Source of the DNA: Chloroflexi bacterium RBG_19FT_COMBO_55_16
GTDB taxonomy: Bacteria; Chloroflexota; Anaerolineae; Anaerolineales; UBA4823
Length of the DNA: 7,546 nucleotides
Reading direction: 5' to 3'
Assembly (NCBI GenBank): GCA_001795335.1
Contig: MGOK01000096.1
Location: 36,068-43,613, forward strand
Shown: positions 6,037-7,546 of the stretch, piece by piece
Position numbering within the stretch: the stretch's first letter is position 1
Layout: each line of letters starts with the position of its first letter
Program-made: the position numbers and the translations under genes
The notes under the pieces: generated by a model
The model's database searches: none
What the model was told of the DNA's origin: nothing
Seen by the model: only the letters and a program-made list of their open reading frames with translations

Positions 6037-7361
6037 TTTATTCCAATCCACGTCCCCCACAAGATCAACCCGACGATCAGCGAGTTGAGCGCCTGTCCGG
6101 CGATCGTGCCATAGACTCCCCAGCGAAGGATCATCCAGATTCCCACTGTGAACATTAAGAGGATTGCCACCAGGTTGGCGACGAAGATGGGGCGGGATAA
6201 CCGGGCCGCCTTGAAGATGGTCTGTAATGGCCAGTAGGCGAACCACAGGGCATAGAAAAGTGCCATCAGGACTACGCCGTCGCTGTAGGCGAGGTAGGTA
6301 TCTCCATAGACAAGGTGGAGCAGCTGCTTCGGGAACGTCATGGCAACGATCAATATTGCCAGGATAGGAATGCCAGCTGCCAGGTAAATCAGGCGTAATG
6401 TGCGGGATAGGGCTCTCTGGCCGTTTTTTTCGTAGATATTTGCAGCACGCGGGGTGAGAAAGGTGTCGGTCGCGCGCAACAATAGGTGGATCGGCGCAAC
6501 CAGGTTCTGCAGGGCGCGGTAAGCGCCGGCAGCCGCGAAACTGATTAAGCCAGCGGTCAGCACCGGGTAAAATTCTACGGCCACCCAGTTCGCAAGCGTG
6601 CCGCCCAACACCCAACGGCCAAACCCCCAGTTCCGCTGCCAGGTTACTTTTATGCTTAGAAAATCCTTGGTCCAATAAGCCCGTGTGGACCATATACCGG
6701 GGATCAAGGCCACCAAGGCTCCCCAGGCGATGGCGTACAATCCGGCGATGCCGCTCAATTTGCTTTGTGTTGCCCAGAGGATCATCAAAACCAGGCGCAC
6801 GGTGTTTGCCACGACAGTGTTGATGACCGCGGTGAAGACGGCTCCGCGCGTATAAAGCATGCGGCGGACGTATTCTTGTAACTGCCACCAAAGGAAGGCG
6901 AGCCATAGTGAGAACAACGCAGGCCCGGCGGTGTCATTCCCAAGGACCGTTAGAACCCAGCCGCTGACCGCCACGATCAGGGCGGACAGGATCGCCAGCA
7001 AAACTTGGATGATGCTCGAACTGGTGGCATAGCGTTTGAATGTCGTCTCGTCCATACTCGCCCCATAGACATTCAAGGGCTGGATCACAAACCCCTCTTG
7101 AAAAGACCGTACAAGATGCAAGGAGATGAAGCCGACTCCATAAACGCCCAACTCGGTTGGGTCGACGTTGCGTGCCAGAATAACCGTCGCCAGGAAATTG
7201 GCCGCGCTAATCACGCCCTGGTCTAGGGATGCCAGGTACCCTTCCCGAGCGCCTTTACCAGAGAAAAGCGCGACCAAAGCGCCAACCTGGGTCTTCCAGG
7301 GTTGGCGCTTTGGCGAAGGAAGCGCCTCTAGAGAGATTGGGGAATCAGGATCGGAGGGCAT
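6024..7361 (-). CDS. Wzx-like polysaccharide flippase (MOP/MATE superfamily)
   Basis: This integral membrane protein has 445 residues from the ATG at 7361, or 472 from an in-frame ATG at 7442. After a polar, Pro-rich N-terminus (MPSDPDSPISLEALPSPKRQ) come about twelve hydrophobic helices, the usual number for lipid-linked oligosaccharide flippases. Family-like segments include GVISAANFLATVILARNVDP with LGVYGVG in the first two helices, and NLVAPIHLLLRATDTFLTPR in the middle. It would move undecaprenyl-linked glycan units from the cytoplasmic to the outer face; the substrate is unknown. I prefer the 7361 start because bases 7390-7500 are AT-rich like an intergenic region and contain a TATAAT box (7395-7400), but no start has a clear ribosome binding site. 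The C-terminus (KRNA) and stop codon are made by the repeat at 5967-6036. It is tail to tail with the sugar transferase gene. Confidence 0.88.
   Translation of the reverse strand: MPSDPDSPISLEALPSPKRQPWKTQVGALVALFSGKGAREGYLASLDQGVISAANFLATVILARNVDPTELGVYGVGFISLHLVRSFQEGFVIQPLNVYGASMDETTFKRYATSSSIIQVLLAILSALIVAVSGWVLTVLGNDTAGPALFSLWLAFLWWQLQEYVRRMLYTRGAVFTAVINTVVANTVRLVLMILWATQSKLSGIAGLYAIAWGALVALIPGIWSTRAYWTKDFLSIKVTWQRNWGFGRWVLGGTLANWVAVEFYPVLTAGLISFAAAGAYRALQNLVAPIHLLLRATDTFLTPRAANIYEKNGQRALSRTLRLIYLAAGIPILAILIVAMTFPKQLLHLVYGDTYLAYSDGVVLMALFYALWFAYWPLQTIFKAARLSRPIFVANLVAILLMFTVGIWMILRWGVYGTIAGQALNSLIVGLILWGTWIGIKRNA
7274..7313. repeat. 14-bp perfect inverted repeat inside the start of the flippase gene
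   Basis: CCAAAGCGCCAACC (7274-7287) and its exact reverse complement (7300-7313) flank 12 bases that can add three more pairs with one bulged base. In the flippase mRNA it forms a strong hairpin over codons 17-30, 48 bases after the preferred start codon. There is no U-tract after it, so it is not an ordinary terminator. Confidence 0.75.
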
Positions 7362-7394
7362 AGATACTTGGCGTGTAGGACGCGGAGTCGAGAA

Positions 7395-7400
7395 ATTATA
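7395..7400 (-). promoter_or_regulatory. Possible -10 box of the flippase gene
   Basis: The minus strand reads TATAAT 33 bases before the ATG at 7361, with TTGTTT 18 bases further upstream as a weak -35. If it is used, the longer 472-residue start at 7442 cannot be made from this promoter. It lies within the longer reading frame (codons for V-Y-N), so a chance match is possible. Confidence 0.4.
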
Positions 7401-7452
7401 AACCATACCCATGAAGAAAAACAATCGCCCGAATTGCCTCATAAGAAAAGTA

Positions 7453-7464
7453 ACTTTCGAAAGT
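7453..7464. promoter_or_regulatory. 12-bp perfect palindrome, possible operator
   Basis: ACTTTCGAAAGT is its own reverse complement. It is flanked by direct copies of GTAAC (7450-7454 and 7463-7467), and a related word GTTAC follows at 7485-7489. It lies in the AT-rich divergent region between the flippase and the gene starting at 7526, a usual place for a dimeric repressor site. The regulator is unknown. Confidence 0.4.
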
Positions 7465-7525
7465 AACGTTGCCTCAAAAAAGATGTTACCTTATGGCGAA
7501 TCTCAGTATACGCCAGAGGGAGCTA

Positions 7526-7546
7526 ATGATGAGTCAACGGAGCAAG
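7526..7546 (+). CDS. First codons of a plus-strand gene cut by the window edge
   Basis: ATGATG at 7526-7531 is preceded by AGAGGGAG (7515-7522) three bases upstream, a plausible ribosome binding site, and reads M-M-S-Q-R-S-K to the edge. An in-frame ATG at 7493 would add eleven residues. Only seven codons are visible, so no family can be named. It would be divergent from the flippase gene. Confidence 0.4.

Noticed and set aside
5995..6906. 303-codon minus-strand open frame across the flippase gene
   Set aside because: It overlaps the flippase in another frame; the product is Arg/Pro/His/Cys-rich with no membrane helices, whereas the flippase frame gives a coherent twelve-helix protein.
7274..7313. 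Intrinsic terminator in the flippase
   Set aside because: The stem is strong, but no T-run follows on either strand and it lies inside a coding frame.

Overview
The window carries part of a surface-glycan (exopolysaccharide or O-antigen-like) biosynthesis region from a moderately GC-rich bacterium. The best taxonomic guess is Chloroflexota, probably Anaerolineae-like. The reasons are an exported LysM protein with Thr/Pro-rich spacers and an SdrB-like domain, perfect TATAAT boxes placed only 7-8 bases before start codons (leaderless style), and a degenerate GCATTA-type intergenic repeat. This is inference from style; there is no rRNA or marker gene here.

Layout. (1) 1-1222, minus strand: a PuuB/OrdL-like FAD amine oxidase cut off by the left edge, with its own TATAAT box and a strong ribosome binding site. 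(2) 1223-1636: a gap of about 400 bases. It holds a small plus-strand unit made of a GGAGG-preceded short ORF, a second short reading frame coding for a Trp-rich membrane helix, and an intrinsic terminator. The T-tract of that terminator doubles as a TATAAT box just before the next gene. (3) 1637-4237, plus strand: a three-gene operon of a GT2 glycosyltransferase fused to a Rossmann-like domain, an FlK-like hotdog thioesterase, and a GT-B (GT4-like) glycosyltransferase with degenerate catalytic motifs. (4) 4283-5104, minus strand: a membrane-anchored exported LysM/SdrB-like protein. (5) 5179-5922, plus strand: a PglC/WcaJ-type phosphoglycosyl transferase, divergent from the LysM gene across a 74-base double promoter. 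(6) 5923-6036: an AT-rich spacer with a degenerate 6-8 base repeat. (7) 6024-7361 (possibly to 7442), minus strand: a Wzx-like flippase of about twelve membrane helices, with a strong hairpin near its start. (8) 7362-7525: a divergent AT-rich control region with a 12-base palindrome. (9) 7526-7546: the first codons of a plus-strand gene.

How they fit together. The phosphoglycosyl transferase would load the first sugar phosphate on undecaprenyl phosphate, the glycosyltransferases would extend it, and the flippase would turn the lipid-linked glycan across the membrane. No Wzy polymerase or chain-length regulator is visible. The amine oxidase and the thioesterase have no obvious role in that pathway. 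I see no mobile element, CRISPR array, tRNA or rRNA. I do not see a clearly new multi-gene system; the most unusual items are the thioesterase inside the glycosyltransferase operon, the GT-B protein lacking its usual catalytic residues, the leaderless-style promoters, the hairpin inside the flippase start region and the small unit at 1311-1620.
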